Positions 48,164 through 57,287 of a DNA stretch of 64,000 nucleotides are shown piece after piece; position 1 is the stretch's first letter; each line of letters begins with the position of its first letter. Source of the stretch: Asanoa ferruginea (GTDB taxonomy: Bacteria > Actinomycetota > Actinomycetes > Mycobacteriales > Micromonosporaceae); contig NZ_QUMQ01000001.1 of the NCBI RefSeq assembly GCF_003387075.1, positions 8,928,001 through 8,992,000 of the forward strand, in the 5' to 3' direction. The notes beneath the pieces were generated by a model. It saw nothing but the letters and a program-made list of their open reading frames with translations. It did not search any database and had not been told where the DNA came from. The position numbers and the translations under genes are program-made.

Positions 48164-49693
48164 ATGAACGGCGACCTTGGCCCGACCAGCGAGATCCGGA
48201 TCAACGGAGACGGCGACGGCGATCGCAAGGCGCCGCCCGGGGTCGTGGTGATCTTCGGGGCGTCCGGTGACCTCACCGAGCGCAAGCTGATGCCGGCGCT
48301 GGCCCGGCTCGCCCAATACAAGCGCCTGCCCGACGAGTTCCGGCTCGTCGGCGTCGCCCGCAGCCACCTGTCCGACGACGAGTTCCGGCAGCGCTTCCCC
48401 GCCGGGCCGGCCGCCGAGGCGCCGGGGCTGGTGGAGAACATGCGCTACCTGAGCGGCGACTACGACAACCCGGACACCTTCCACCGGCTGCGTGACCTGC
48501 TCGACAGCTTCGACCGCGACGCCGGCACGGCCGGCAACCGGCTGTTCTACCTGGCCACCCCGCCGCAGGCGTTCGTACCCATAATCGAGAACCTGACCGC
48601 GGCGGGGCTCAACCAGCCCGGCACGCCCAACGGCTCGGCCCGCCTGGTGATCGAGAAGCCCTACGGCCACGACGAGGCCAGCGCGCGCGACCTCGACCAC
48701 CGGATCCACGCCGGGTTCGAAGAGGACCAGGTCTTCCGGATCGACCACTACCTCGGCAAAGACACCGTGCAGAACGTGATGGCCCTGCGCTTCGCCAACA
48801 CGATCTTCCAGCCGATCTGGAACCGCACCTGGATCGACCAGGTGCAGATCACGGTCGCCGAGACGCTCGGCGTCGGCAGCCGGGGCGGCTTCTACGAGCA
48901 CGCCGGCGCGATGCGCGACATCGTGCAGAACCACGTGCTCCAGGTGCTCGCGCTGGCCCTGATGGAGCCGCCGGCCTCGTTCGCGCCGGAGGCGCTGCGC
49001 AACGAGAAGGTCAAGCTGCTCCAGTCGATCCGGCACCCGGCCGACGGCGACATCGACAAGATCGCGGTGCGCGGGCAATACACCCGCGGCGGCACCAGCG
49101 GCGACCTGATGCCCGGCTACCGCGACGAGCAGGGCGTCGACCCGCTGTCGCGGACGGAGACCTACGCGGCGATGCGGCTCGACGTCGACAACTGGCGCTG
49201 GGCCGGCGTGCCGTTCTACGTGCGCACCGGCAAGCGGCTGCCGCGCCGGGTCACCGAGGTCGTGCTCCAGTTCACCCGCCCGCCCCACCTGCCGATCAGC
49301 GCGGCCCAGGTGACCGGGCTCCAGCCCGACGCGCTGATCCTGCGCATCCAGCCCGACGAGGGCATCACGCTGCGATTCGGCGCCAAGGTGCCCGGCCACT
49401 CGTTCCGGGTCCGCACGGCGACCATGGAGTTCTCCTACGAGTCGACGTTCCGCGAGGAGTCGCCGGAGGCCTACGAGCGGCTGCTGCTCGACGCGCTGGT
49501 CGGCGACCCGACGCTGTTCATCCGCTCCGACGAGGTGTTGCAGAGCTGGCGGATCGTCGACCCGATCATCGAGCACTGGGCCAACAGCCGCGGCCGGATC
49601 CCGCTCTACGAGGCGGCGTCCTGGGGCCCCGACGAGGCCGACCAGCTCCTCGCCCGCGACGGCCGCTCGTGGCACAACCCCGGTGGCCGCTGA
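48164..49693 (+). CDS. zwf: Glucose-6-phosphate 1-dehydrogenase
   Basis: A 509-residue enzyme, the standard length, that starts the oxidative pentose phosphate pathway (glucose 6-phosphate to 6-phosphogluconolactone, making NADPH or reduced F420-independent cofactor). The nucleotide loop is VVIFGASGDLTERKLMPAL (27-45), IEKPYGHD follows, and the active-site signature RIDHYLGK lies at 192-199. Actinomycete genomes often hold more than one copy; the usual second place is beside tal and opcA, which are absent here. The ATG at 48164 has the preceding GAGGGG. Its TGA overlaps the start of aroQ. Confidence 0.95.
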   Translation: MNGDLGPTSEIRINGDGDGDRKAPPGVVVIFGASGDLTERKLMPALARLAQYKRLPDEFRLVGVARSHLSDDEFRQRFPAGPAAEAPGLVENMRYLSGDYDNPDTFHRLRDLLDSFDRDAGTAGNRLFYLATPPQAFVPIIENLTAAGLNQPGTPNGSARLVIEKPYGHDEASARDLDHRIHAGFEEDQVFRIDHYLGKDTVQNVMALRFANTIFQPIWNRTWIDQVQITVAETLGVGSRGGFYEHAGAMRDIVQNHVLQVLALALMEPPASFAPEALRNEKVKLLQSIRHPADGDIDKIAVRGQYTRGGTSGDLMPGYRDEQGVDPLSRTETYAAMRLDVDNWRWAGVPFYVRTGKRLPRRVTEVVLQFTRPPHLPISAAQVTGLQPDALILRIQPDEGITLRFGAKVPGHSFRVRTATMEFSYESTFREESPEAYERLLLDALVGDPTLFIRSDEVLQSWRIVDPIIEHWANSRGRIPLYEAASWGPDEADQLLARDGRSWHNPGGR

Positions 49694-50148
49694 TGACATC
49701 GGTCTACGTGCTCAACGGACCCAACCTCAACCTGCTCGGCCTGCGCCGCCCCGAGGTCTACGGCACCGCGACGCTGGCCGACGTCGAGGACCTCTGCCGG
49801 GAAGAGGCCGGCAAGCTCGGGCTCGAACTCGAGTTCCTCCAGTCCAACCACGAGGGTCAACTGGTCGACTGGGTGCAGGAGGCCGGTGCCCGGGTCGCCG
49901 CCGGTGAGTGCATCGGCGCGGTGCTCAACGCCGGTGCCTACACCCACACGTCGATCGCGTTGCACGACGCGATCGAGGGCGCCAGCCTGCCGGTGATCGA
50001 AGTGCACATCTCCAACGTGTACGCCCGCGAGGAGTTCCGCCACCCGTCGTTCATCTCGCCGGTCGCCCGCGGCGTCGTGGTCGGCTTCGGCGTGCGCGGT
50101 TACCTGCTGGCCCTGCAGGGCCTAGTCGACCACGCCGGCCGCGCGTAG
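49693..50148 (+). CDS. aroQ: Type II 3-dehydroquinate dehydratase
   Basis: A 151-residue enzyme of the shikimate pathway, converting 3-dehydroquinate to 3-dehydroshikimate. Signature MTSVYVLNGPNLNLLGLRRPEVYG includes the catalytic tyrosine in EVYG; the other active-site segments are FLQSNHEGQLVDW, LNAGAYTHTSIALHDAI and VIEVHISNVYAREEFRHPS. ATG at 49693 overlaps the zwf stop by one base. The position away from other aro genes is unusual, so it may be a second, secondary-metabolism or catabolic copy. The last 27 bp overlap the converging racemase gene. Confidence 0.95.
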   Translation: MTSVYVLNGPNLNLLGLRRPEVYGTATLADVEDLCREEAGKLGLELEFLQSNHEGQLVDWVQEAGARVAAGECIGAVLNAGAYTHTSIALHDAIEGASLPVIEVHISNVYAREEFRHPSFISPVARGVVVGFGVRGYLLALQGLVDHAGRA

Positions 50149-51282
50149 CGCCGCGGTCTCCTCGTCGGGCACGCCCAGCTCGGCCAGGATCGCCTTCGTG
50201 TGCTCACCGGGGGCCGGCGCCGTCGACGGCATCGGCGGCGCCGCCGGCACCTCGGCGGGGTCGGTCGCGAACCGGGGCGTCGGGGTCACCTGGGCCGCGC
50301 CGGCGTGCTCGGCCACCGGCGCGTAGAGCCCGCGGGCGGTCGCCTGCGCCGTGTGCGGTGCCTCCCCCGGCTCCAGCACCGGCGTCACGCACGCGTCGGC
50401 GTCGGCGAACAGCTCCGCCCACTCATCGCGGGTCGCGGTCGCGAACGCCGCGGTCAGCGCCGTGCGCAGCGCCGGCCAGCGGGACGGGTCGCGGTGGGCG
50501 CCCACCAGGTCCTCGTCGCCGTCGAGACCGAGGCCGGCGAGCAGGTTGAGGTAGAACCGGCGCTCGATCGAGCCGACCGCCACGTAGCCGCCGTCGGCGC
50601 AGCGGTAGACGTCGTAGTAGGGGCAGCCGGTGTCGATCAGGTTGGTGCCCCGCCGGTCGGACCAGAGCCCGCTCGCGCGTAGCCCCTGGAGCATCGCGAG
50701 CAGCGACGTGGTGCCGTCGTGCACGTTGGCGTCGACCACCCGGCCGCCGCCGGCCCACAGCGCGCACATGACGCCGTAGACCAGGAACATCGCGCCGCCG
50801 CCGAAGTCGCCGACCAGGTTGAGCGGCGGCTGCGGCGGCCCGCCGGCCCGGCCGATCGTGGCCAGCGCGCCGGTCAGGCTGATGTAGTTGATGTCGTGCC
50901 CGGCCGCGCCGGCCAGCGGGCCGGACTGCCCCCAGCCGCTCATCCGGGCGTAGACCAGGCCAGGTCGCACCGCGAGGCAGGGCACCGGCCCGATGCCGAG
51001 CCGCTCGGCCACCCCCGGCCGGAAGCTCTCCACCAGCACGTCGGCCCGGGCCACCAGGCGCAGCAGCAGCTCGACCCCGGCGGGCGTCTTGAGATCGAGC
51101 GCGATCGAGCGCCGGCCCCGGTCGATCACCGGGTTGAGCGGGTATTCGTCGGGCGGCCCGCCGATCCGGTCGACCCGGATCACGTCGGCGCCCATGTCGG
51201 CCAGCAGCATCACGGCGTAGGGCGCCGGACCGACCCCCGTGAGTTCCACGACACTCAGGCCGGTGAGCGGACCCCTGGACAT
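50122..51282 (-). CDS. Family III CoA transferase, alpha-methylacyl-CoA racemase type
   Basis: A 386-residue CaiB/BaiF protein. It resembles the racemase branch more than formyl-CoA transferase: GHDINYI has a histidine at 129 and NLVGDFGGGAMFLVYG an aspartate at 159. The 30-residue spacing is the same as the catalytic His/Asp pair of mycobacterial MCR (H126/D156). The SFRPGVAERLGIG segment is the CoA-binding site. The enzyme would flip the configuration of 2-methyl-branched acyl-CoA for beta-oxidation. ATG 51282 is clear, and there is only a 12-bp gap from the upstream membrane protein gene. Confidence 0.9.
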   Translation of the reverse strand: MSRGPLTGLSVVELTGVGPAPYAVMLLADMGADVIRVDRIGGPPDEYPLNPVIDRGRRSIALDLKTPAGVELLLRLVARADVLVESFRPGVAERLGIGPVPCLAVRPGLVYARMSGWGQSGPLAGAAGHDINYISLTGALATIGRAGGPPQPPLNLVGDFGGGAMFLVYGVMCALWAGGGRVVDANVHDGTTSLLAMLQGLRASGLWSDRRGTNLIDTGCPYYDVYRCADGGYVAVGSIERRFYLNLLAGLGLDGDEDLVGAHRDPSRWPALRTALTAAFATATRDEWAELFADADACVTPVLEPGEAPHTAQATARGLYAPVAEHAGAAQVTPTPRFATDPAEVPAAPPMPSTAPAPGEHTKAILAELGVPDEETAALRAAGVVD

Positions 51283-51294
51283 GCGCGGATGGCC

Positions 51295-52005
51295 TTAAGC
51301 TGAAGGGACTGGGGCCGGGCGTCGGGACGGGCGTCCGGCCCCAGGCCCACGCGGGCGGGTCAGCCGCAGGCAGCGCACCCCGAGATAGAGCAGCAGGCCA
51401 TAGCCGGGCAGCGTGGGCAGGCCACCGAGCAGCGCACCCCACAGCGACGTGCCGCGGCCGGGCGCGCCCATCGCGAGCACGATGCCGGCGCCCATCATCG
51501 CCAGCACGGTGACCACGGCGCCGACGCCGACGACCCGCACCAGCGCCACCGGCGAGGCGGCGCGCCGGGCCAGCACGTGCATCAGCAGCAGCGCCACGGC
51601 GAAGCCGACGCTGGCCGCGACCAGGAACAGGTCGTTGGCGTGGGCCAGCTCGTGGTAGCCCGGGGTGGGTGCGACGCCGGTGCTCGTCGACCGCCACAGC
51701 AGCGTCGACAGCGTCATCACCAGCGGCAGCGCGACCGCGAAGACCCAGGCGGTGCGCCACGCCTGCGCGACCGCGAGCTCGGCCTGGAACTCCGGCGCGA
51801 CCGCGCGCAGCGGGCCGAACTCGGCGACCGCGCGCCGCTCGGCCTCGGCCGGGTCGACCTCGGGCGAATCCGCCCGCACGGCCTCGGCGGCGTCGTGCAG
51901 CCCGTCGCGCACCTCGACGATCATGTCGGCCTTGCGCCGGCGCGGCCCGTGCAGCCGGCGGTCGAGCTCACTGACGTAGCTGTCGATCGCGGTCACGCGC
52001 TCCAT
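51295..52005 (-). CDS. Membrane protein with HAAS-type cytoplasmic domain
   Basis: A 236-residue protein. The N-terminal 80 residues (YVSELDRRLHGPRRRKADMI, EVRDGLHDAAEAV, AERRAVAEFGP) form a helical HAAS/permease-prefix domain, seen in proteins controlled by PadR-type regulators. Four to five membrane helices follow. In most genomes the PadR regulator gene is immediately upstream; here it is replaced by a methyltransferase gene 31 bp away. Function unknown. Confidence 0.75.
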   Translation of the reverse strand: MERVTAIDSYVSELDRRLHGPRRRKADMIVEVRDGLHDAAEAVRADSPEVDPAEAERRAVAEFGPLRAVAPEFQAELAVAQAWRTAWVFAVALPLVMTLSTLLWRSTSTGVAPTPGYHELAHANDLFLVAASVGFAVALLLMHVLARRAASPVALVRVVGVGAVVTVLAMMGAGIVLAMGAPGRGTSLWGALLGGLPTLPGYGLLLYLGVRCLRLTRPRGPGAGRPSRRPAPVPSA

Positions 52006-52036
52006 TGTGCCGGCCCGCCGGTGCCGCGGACCAGTT

Positions 52037-52771
52037 TCAGCGGGTACGGGCCTGGTAGAGCTCGGTGTCGACGGCCACCCGGACCTCGTCGCCGAGGCGG
52101 GCGAGGATGTCGGCGAACAGCGCGGCGCGGATCGGCGACGGCAGCGCGGCGTAGACGGACCTATTGGCCAGGGTGGCGACGAAGTCGACCGTGGGCATCG
52201 TGACCTGCCAGCGGTAGACCTTCGACTGGCGGTGCACCAGGCCGTGGATCCCCGGCCAGGGCCGCTCGTCGGGCAACATCGCGGTGTCGAACCGGATCGC
52301 CGGCGTGTGCACCCGGTGCGCGGCCTGCACCTCGGCGGTCACGGCGGGGTCGGCGGTGCGGTCGCGGTTCCAGAACAGCGCGATCACCCCGCTCGGGCCG
52401 AGCACCTCGGCCGCCTTGCGCCAGCGGACCGCGGGGTCGACCCGGTGCCAGGCCTGCGCGCTGAACAGCAGGCCGAACGTCCGCTCCGGCGCGTAGTCCT
52501 CGAAGGTGCCGACCGACACCCGGACCGCCGCGCCGGCCACCTTGCGGGTGAGCACCGCGGCGCTGCGGGGGTTGGGCTCGATCGCGGTGACGGCCACGCC
52601 GCGGGCGACGAACTTGAGGGTGGCCCGACCGGTGCCGGCGCCGACCTCGACCGCGGGCCGGCCCTCGAGCCGGGCGTATTCGACGACGTCGTCGACGAGC
52701 TGGTCGGGGTAGCCGAGACGGAGCCGGTCGTAGGAACCGGCGCGGCGCATCCGCTCTGGCACTTCTGTCAC
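52037..52771 (-). CDS. Class I SAM-dependent methyltransferase
   Basis: A 244-residue methyltransferase with motif I VEVGAGTGRATLKFVARG (about 41-58), the acidic residue after strand two in TAIEPNPRS, and the post-motif LLFSAQAWHRVDP. This set, with SAQAWHRVD, is typical of ubiquinone/menaquinone-like or natural-product methyltransferases of the type 11 group. The substrate is not known. It is divergent from the TRM11-like gene, with 65 bp between. Confidence 0.85.
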   Translation of the reverse strand: MTEVPERMRRAGSYDRLRLGYPDQLVDDVVEYARLEGRPAVEVGAGTGRATLKFVARGVAVTAIEPNPRSAAVLTRKVAGAAVRVSVGTFEDYAPERTFGLLFSAQAWHRVDPAVRWRKAAEVLGPSGVIALFWNRDRTADPAVTAEVQAAHRVHTPAIRFDTAMLPDERPWPGIHGLVHRQSKVYRWQVTMPTVDFVATLANRSVYAALPSPIRAALFADILARLGDEVRVAVDTELYQARTR

Positions 52772-52836
52772 CCGTCGTACCTATCATCCCGACCGCCGCG
52801 AGCGCACTCCGGTAGGCCACCTAGAATCGGCGGACC

Positions 52837-53880
52837 ATGCGCTACGCGATGCTGATCCTGCCCTCGGCCAACCGGGTCTATGCCGAGTCCTCCGTTGACC
52901 TGACCGCCGCCGAGCTGGAGATCTTCGCCGGCGCGGTGCTCGGCGGCGACCTCGCCGACGTCGCACCCGAGCGGATCGGCGGCGTGCCCTATGTCACCTT
53001 CGAATCCACGGCGCTCGACGAACGGGCGGTCGGCTTCCTGGCCAACCTGTCGTCGATCTACGCGCTGTTCGCCGTCGAGAACGGCGGGTTGCTGCGCCCG
53101 GTGCCGCTGCACCCGCTCGACCGCTTCGACGACGACCTGATCACCATCCCGAAGTATTCCGGGAAGACCAACGAGCAGTTCACCAAGCTGCTGCTGAACG
53201 CGACCCTGATGGGCTCGGCGTTCGCCGACCGGATGCTCGACCGGCGGTTCAGCGTGCTCGACCCGCTCGCCGGCCGGGGCACGACCCTCAACCAGGCGAT
53301 GATGTATGGCTTCGACGCGCTCGGCGTCGACCGGGACCAGAAGGACTACGAGGCCTACAGCACGTTCATCCAGCGCTGGCTCAAGGAGAAGCGGATCAAG
53401 CACCGGGCCGAGAACGGGCCGGTGCGGCGCAACCACAAGGTGGTCGGCCGCCGGCTGCAGATCACGCTGGCCGCCGACAAGGAGTCCTACCGGGCCGGCG
53501 ACACCCAGCGGATCGACATGGTCAACTCCGACACCACCCGGACGCTGGAGTTCTGGAAGGCCGGCTCGGTCGACCTGGTCGTGGCCGACGCGCCCTACGG
53601 CGTGCAGCACGGCAGCCGTACCCAGGAGACCGGCCTGACCCGCAGCCCGATCGAGCTGCTGCGGGCCGCGGCGCCGGTGTGGGCCGGCGCGCTGCGCCGC
53701 GGCGGCGCGCTCGGCCTGTCGTGGAACACCAACGTGGCCGACCGCGACGCCGCGGCGGAGGTGCTGGCCGACGCGGGCCTCGAGGTGGTCGACTCGCAAG
53801 CCCACCGCCGCCTCGCGCACCGCGTCGACCAGGCCATCCGCCGCGACGTGTTGATCGCCCGGAAACCGGGCGACCGGTAG
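52837..53880 (+). CDS. TRM11-like SAM-dependent RNA methyltransferase
   Basis: A 347-residue protein. The first 120 residues form an N-terminal domain (MRYAMLILPSANRVYAESS) of THUMP-like length but no clear THUMP signature. The methyltransferase core carries SVLDPLAGRGTTLNQAMMYG (motif I) and VVADAPYGVQHG, in which DAPYG replaces the usual (N/D)PPYG. KTNEQFTKLLLNATLMGS is a conserved segment of the TRM11/COG1041 branch. A role in modifying tRNA guanosine or a DNA base is possible. The family is seen as a lone gene in actinomycetes. Confidence 0.82.
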   Translation: MRYAMLILPSANRVYAESSVDLTAAELEIFAGAVLGGDLADVAPERIGGVPYVTFESTALDERAVGFLANLSSIYALFAVENGGLLRPVPLHPLDRFDDDLITIPKYSGKTNEQFTKLLLNATLMGSAFADRMLDRRFSVLDPLAGRGTTLNQAMMYGFDALGVDRDQKDYEAYSTFIQRWLKEKRIKHRAENGPVRRNHKVVGRRLQITLAADKESYRAGDTQRIDMVNSDTTRTLEFWKAGSVDLVVADAPYGVQHGSRTQETGLTRSPIELLRAAAPVWAGALRRGGALGLSWNTNVADRDAAAEVLADAGLEVVDSQAHRRLAHRVDQAIRRDVLIARKPGDR

Positions 53881-53900
53881 CAGAGCGCGCGCAAGCCGGT

Positions 53901-54773
53901 CTAGCCGATCTCGGCCAGGCGCGGGACGACCTTCGCGCAGAACGCCGACACCCACGCCTCCGGGTCGGGCCCGGTGGGCACCATCTCGACCAGGTCGATG
54001 CCGAGCTTGGCGTAACCCTCCATGTCGGACAGGAACTGGTCGGGGTTGTCGATCGGGTCGCCGCTGCCGATGATGGTGCGCTGGATCTCCGCCGGGTCAC
54101 GACCGACGGCGGCGCAGTGCTCGTCGAGCACCCGCAGCTTGTGTGTCACCTGCTCGACGTCACGGGCGAACAGGTTGCACGCGTCGGCATACTGCGCGAC
54201 CAGGCGCAGCGTCTTGCGCTCGCCCATGCCGCCGACCAGGATCCGCGGGTGCGGCCGCGAGATCGGCTGCGGCTGGCAGATCGTCTCGGCGAGCTGATAG
54301 TGCTTCCCCTCGAACGGCCCCTCGTCGGGCGACCACATCTGTAGGCAGATCCGCAGCGCCTCCTCGAGCCGCTCGAACCGCTCGGCGGTCGGCGGGTAGG
54401 GCACGCCGAGCGCGCGGTGCTCGCGCTCGTACCAGGCGGCACCGATCCCCAGCGTGGCCCGCCCGCCGGAGAGCACGTCGAGCGTGGTGACCGTCTTGGC
54501 GAGCAGGCCCGGGTGCCGGTAGGTCACGCCGGTCACCATCAGGCCGAGGTTGATCCGGCTGGTCTGCCCGGCCAGGAAGCCGAGCGCCGTGTAGCCCTCC
54601 AGCATCGGGTCGTGCGCGGTGGCGAAGCCCTCCATCTGGAACCAGTGGTCCATCAGGGTGAAGGTCGCGCAGTTGCCCTCGTCGGCCGCCCGGGCGGTCG
54701 CGGCGAGGGTCGGTGCGAGCGAGTCCGGACTCCCGGGGAGGGTGAAGTTGATGAAGTGGATTCCAGCAAGCAT
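53901..54773 (-). CDS. LLM-class F420-dependent oxidoreductase
   Basis: A 290-residue luciferase-like monooxygenase-fold enzyme, the length typical of the F420 TIGR03560-type group. It begins MLAGIHFINFTLPGSPDSL and has DHWFQMEGFATAHDPMLEGYTALGFLAGQT (here in parts DHWFQMEGFATAHDPML and GYTALGFLAGQT), VLSGGRATLGIGAAWYEREH and HPRILVGGMGERKTLRLVAQY, all F420-binding TIM-barrel elements. It would reduce or oxidise an unknown substrate with F420. It converges with the TRM11-like gene and diverges from the YCII gene by 39 bp. Confidence 0.9.
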   Translation of the reverse strand: MLAGIHFINFTLPGSPDSLAPTLAATARAADEGNCATFTLMDHWFQMEGFATAHDPMLEGYTALGFLAGQTSRINLGLMVTGVTYRHPGLLAKTVTTLDVLSGGRATLGIGAAWYEREHRALGVPYPPTAERFERLEEALRICLQMWSPDEGPFEGKHYQLAETICQPQPISRPHPRILVGGMGERKTLRLVAQYADACNLFARDVEQVTHKLRVLDEHCAAVGRDPAEIQRTIIGSGDPIDNPDQFLSDMEGYAKLGIDLVEMVPTGPDPEAWVSAFCAKVVPRLAEIG

Positions 54774-54812
54774 GCCCTCATCATGCTCCTCCGGCCGATA
54801 GGGTTGGCGGCC

Positions 54813-55163
54813 GTGAAGTACATGTTGCTGATCTACAACAACCCCGCCGCCATCGAGGCGATGTCCGAGCAGGAGCGCACCGGGCTGTTCGCCGAGGTCG
54901 ACACGATCATGGCCGAGCTGACCGCGTCGGGCGAGATGATCCGGGGCGAAGGGCTGGCCGCGCAGGCGAAGACCGTACGCCTGCGTGGTGGTGTCGTGGC
55001 GACCACCGACGGGCCGTTCGTCGAGGCGAAAGAGCAGTTCGCGGGCTATATCGCCGTCGACGTGGCGACGCCCGAGCGGGCCGTGGAGATCGCCGCCCGC
55101 TGGCCCGACGCCCGCTGGGGCGCGATGGAGGTCCGCGAGATTCTCGGCGGTTCCGAGGGCTGA
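54813..55163 (+). CDS. YCII-related (DGPF) domain protein
   Basis: A 116-residue protein of the YCII/DGPF group. It begins VKYMLLIYNNPAAIEAMSEQ and has the hallmark TTDGPFVEAKEQFAGYIAVDVA. The domain forms ferredoxin-like dimers; members are often encoded beside ECF sigma factors, but not here. A hydrolase gene follows 63 bp downstream. GTG at 54813 is the natural start; a long in-frame upstream reading is the reverse of the LLM gene. Confidence 0.85.
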   Translation: MKYMLLIYNNPAAIEAMSEQERTGLFAEVDTIMAELTASGEMIRGEGLAAQAKTVRLRGGVVATTDGPFVEAKEQFAGYIAVDVATPERAVEIAARWPDARWGAMEVREILGGSEG

Positions 55164-55226
55164 CCCTGTCGAAGCGTGGCCAGCGGCTCCGACGTCCCGG
55201 GTGAGAGTTCACCCGATGGAGGAAAG

Positions 55227-56066
55227 ATGACGACGCTCAAGGTTCCCGGTGCCACGCTGTATTACGAGGTGCGGGGCACCGGCCCGGCCCTCCTGCTGAT
55301 CTGCGGCGGGGTCTATGACGCGGCCGGCTATGCCGGGCTGGCCCGGGCGCTGGCCGACCGCTACACGGTGATCACCTATGACCGGCGCGGCAACTCGCGC
55401 AGCCCGCTCGACGGTCCCGACGGGCCGCAGTCGCTGCCCGAGCACGCCGACGATGCGGCCGCGCTGCTCGACGTGGCCGCCGCCGGGCCCGCCTACGTGT
55501 TCGGCAACAGCTCCGGCGCGATCATCGGCCTCGACCTGGCCGCGCGCTATCCCGACCGGGTGCGCCGGCTGGTCGCGCACGAGCCGCCGCTGTTCGACCT
55601 GCTCCCCGAGCACGACGAGCTGATGGCGATGGTCGACGAGGTCGAGAAAACCTTCGCCGCCGAAGGACCGGTCGCCGCCAACGCGGTGCTGCAACGGGGC
55701 CTCGACATGGGGCCCGCCGACTCGGCCGACGACGAGCGGGCTCCGGGCGGTGGCCCGGCCGAGACACCCGACCCGGAGACGCTGGCCATGTTCGGCCGCT
55801 TGGAGCACAACTTCGGATTCTTCATCGGGTACGAGGTTCCGCCGTTCAGCCGCTACGTCCCGGACTACGCGGCCCTGAGCGGCGCCGGCATCGTGCCCGC
55901 GGCCGGCGAGGCCTCGATCGGGCAGCCGCCGTACCGGGCGGCGTTAGCGCTCGGAGAGCGTCTCGGCACGGCGGCCGCGTCGGTGCCCGGCGACCACGGC
56001 GGCTTCGGCCAGCAGGTGCCGGCCTTCGCCGCCCGGCTCGACGAGCTGCTACGGGCGGCGCAGTAG
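55227..56066 (+). CDS. Alpha/beta hydrolase
   Basis: A 279-residue hydrolase. The oxyanion region LLLICGGVYDAAG, the YDRRGNSRS loop and the nucleophile elbow VFGNSSGAIIGL place the catalytic serine at S95. The likely acid is near AGIVPAAGEASIG and the base is the histidine in PGDHGGFGQQ. No lid domain signature shows a substrate. ATG at 55227 follows GGAGGAAAG, one of the strongest ribosome sites in the window. Its last 18 bp overlap the converging MRJP-like gene. Confidence 0.87.
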   Translation: MTTLKVPGATLYYEVRGTGPALLLICGGVYDAAGYAGLARALADRYTVITYDRRGNSRSPLDGPDGPQSLPEHADDAAALLDVAAAGPAYVFGNSSGAIIGLDLAARYPDRVRRLVAHEPPLFDLLPEHDELMAMVDEVEKTFAAEGPVAANAVLQRGLDMGPADSADDERAPGGGPAETPDPETLAMFGRLEHNFGFFIGYEVPPFSRYVPDYAALSGAGIVPAAGEASIGQPPYRAALALGERLGTAAASVPGDHGGFGQQVPAFAARLDELLRAAQ

Positions 56067-57149
56067 CACCGGCCCGGCGTCGATCGCGACCCGGAACAGT
56101 GCGTAGGGCGGTTGGCGCAGGTCCTTTCCGTCGTTGTAGGCGGCACCCCGGTGCAACTGGTTGGCGGTCACGTAGAGGTAGCCGTCGGTCGCCAGTGACA
56201 GGGTGTCCGGCCACAGCAGCCGCGGGTCGTGTACCAGAGTCTCGAAATCGCCCTCCGCCGTCCGCCGGAAGATGGCGTTCTGCTCGTACGCCGTGATGTA
56301 GAGACGCCCGGCGTCGTCGGTCTCCAGGCCGTCTGCGCAGCTGCCCTTGTCGCCCTCGTCGACGACGGTCGCGGCGACGCCGGCGTCGTCGAGCGACCGG
56401 TCGCAGAGCGCGTCCACCGAGACGCTGTAGAACCGCCGGGACATCAGCGGGCAGTAGAACAGTCGGCTGCCGTCGGCGGAGATGGCGATCCCGTCGCTGC
56501 CGAACGTGAGCGGGGCCGGTTCCGCGTCGCCCGGCCGGCTCAGGAAGTAGCGGCCCTCGACCACCGGTCGGCTGGTGTGCAGCGACGGGGCCTTGGTCGA
56601 CGGGTGGTCGTGCAGCCGCCGCCACGACTGTCCGGTGGCCAGGTCCACGACGATGATCCCGTTGGGACCCTGGTTGGCCGAGTCGGTCACGAAGGCCATG
56701 CCCTGGTCGCCGCGGCGCAGGTCGAACCGCACATCGTTGAGGTAGGTCGACGGCAGGGCGACCCCGGTCGGAAACGTGATCACCTGACCGACCGTGTCGG
56801 TGTCGAGGTCGACCCGGACCAGCTTCGGGCCGCCGGGCTTTGTCGGCTGGAGCATCGGCGCACCGGTGTCGACCACCCACAGCCGGTCGATCGGGTCGAC
56901 GACGACGCACTGCACCGAGACGAAGGCGTGCCGGTCGTCGTCGGCGTCGGGCCGGTTCCACGCCGCGTCCGGGAAGGGCACCCGGGCGCCGCCGCGCAGC
57001 TCGACCACGGTGGCCGCGACGTCGTCGCCCCAGAGTGGGTGGTTGACGAAGATGCGGCCGGTGTGCGAGACAGTGACACCGGTCGGCATCGGGGGTTCGA
57101 TGGTGGCAACCAGCTCGAGGTTGCCGGTGGGCTGATCAGCGCTGGCCAT
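56049..57149 (-). CDS. Major royal jelly/yellow-like beta-propeller protein
   Basis: A 366-residue protein of the MRJP (yellow) family, a six-bladed beta-propeller. Typical segments are LWVVDTGAPMLQPTKPGGPKLVRVDL (in parts RLWVVDTGAPM), YLNDVRFDLRRGDQGMAFVTDS, GSDGIAISADGSRLFYCPL and GDKGSCADGLETDDAGRLYIT. No signal peptide is present, unlike eukaryotic members. The bacterial proteins are annotated as L-dopachrome tautomerase-related or gluconolactonase-like; no function is proven. ATG at 57149 is preferred to the adjacent GTG at 57152. Confidence 0.85.
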   Translation of the reverse strand: MASADQPTGNLELVATIEPPMPTGVTVSHTGRIFVNHPLWGDDVAATVVELRGGARVPFPDAAWNRPDADDDRHAFVSVQCVVVDPIDRLWVVDTGAPMLQPTKPGGPKLVRVDLDTDTVGQVITFPTGVALPSTYLNDVRFDLRRGDQGMAFVTDSANQGPNGIIVVDLATGQSWRRLHDHPSTKAPSLHTSRPVVEGRYFLSRPGDAEPAPLTFGSDGIAISADGSRLFYCPLMSRRFYSVSVDALCDRSLDDAGVAATVVDEGDKGSCADGLETDDAGRLYITAYEQNAIFRRTAEGDFETLVHDPRLLWPDTLSLATDGYLYVTANQLHRGAAYNDGKDLRQPPYALFRVAIDAGPVLLRRP

Positions 57150-57287
57150 CACCGTCGCCTACCCGTTGGCGGGGGTGCGGTAACCAGCGAATTTGCTGAT
57201 TGCCTGTAAGGCAGTATTGGCTCTTGGTCTTTCGGTTGGCCCGATGTTACGGTCACCGACCGAACGCTTGCTCCTCCGGAGGCCGCC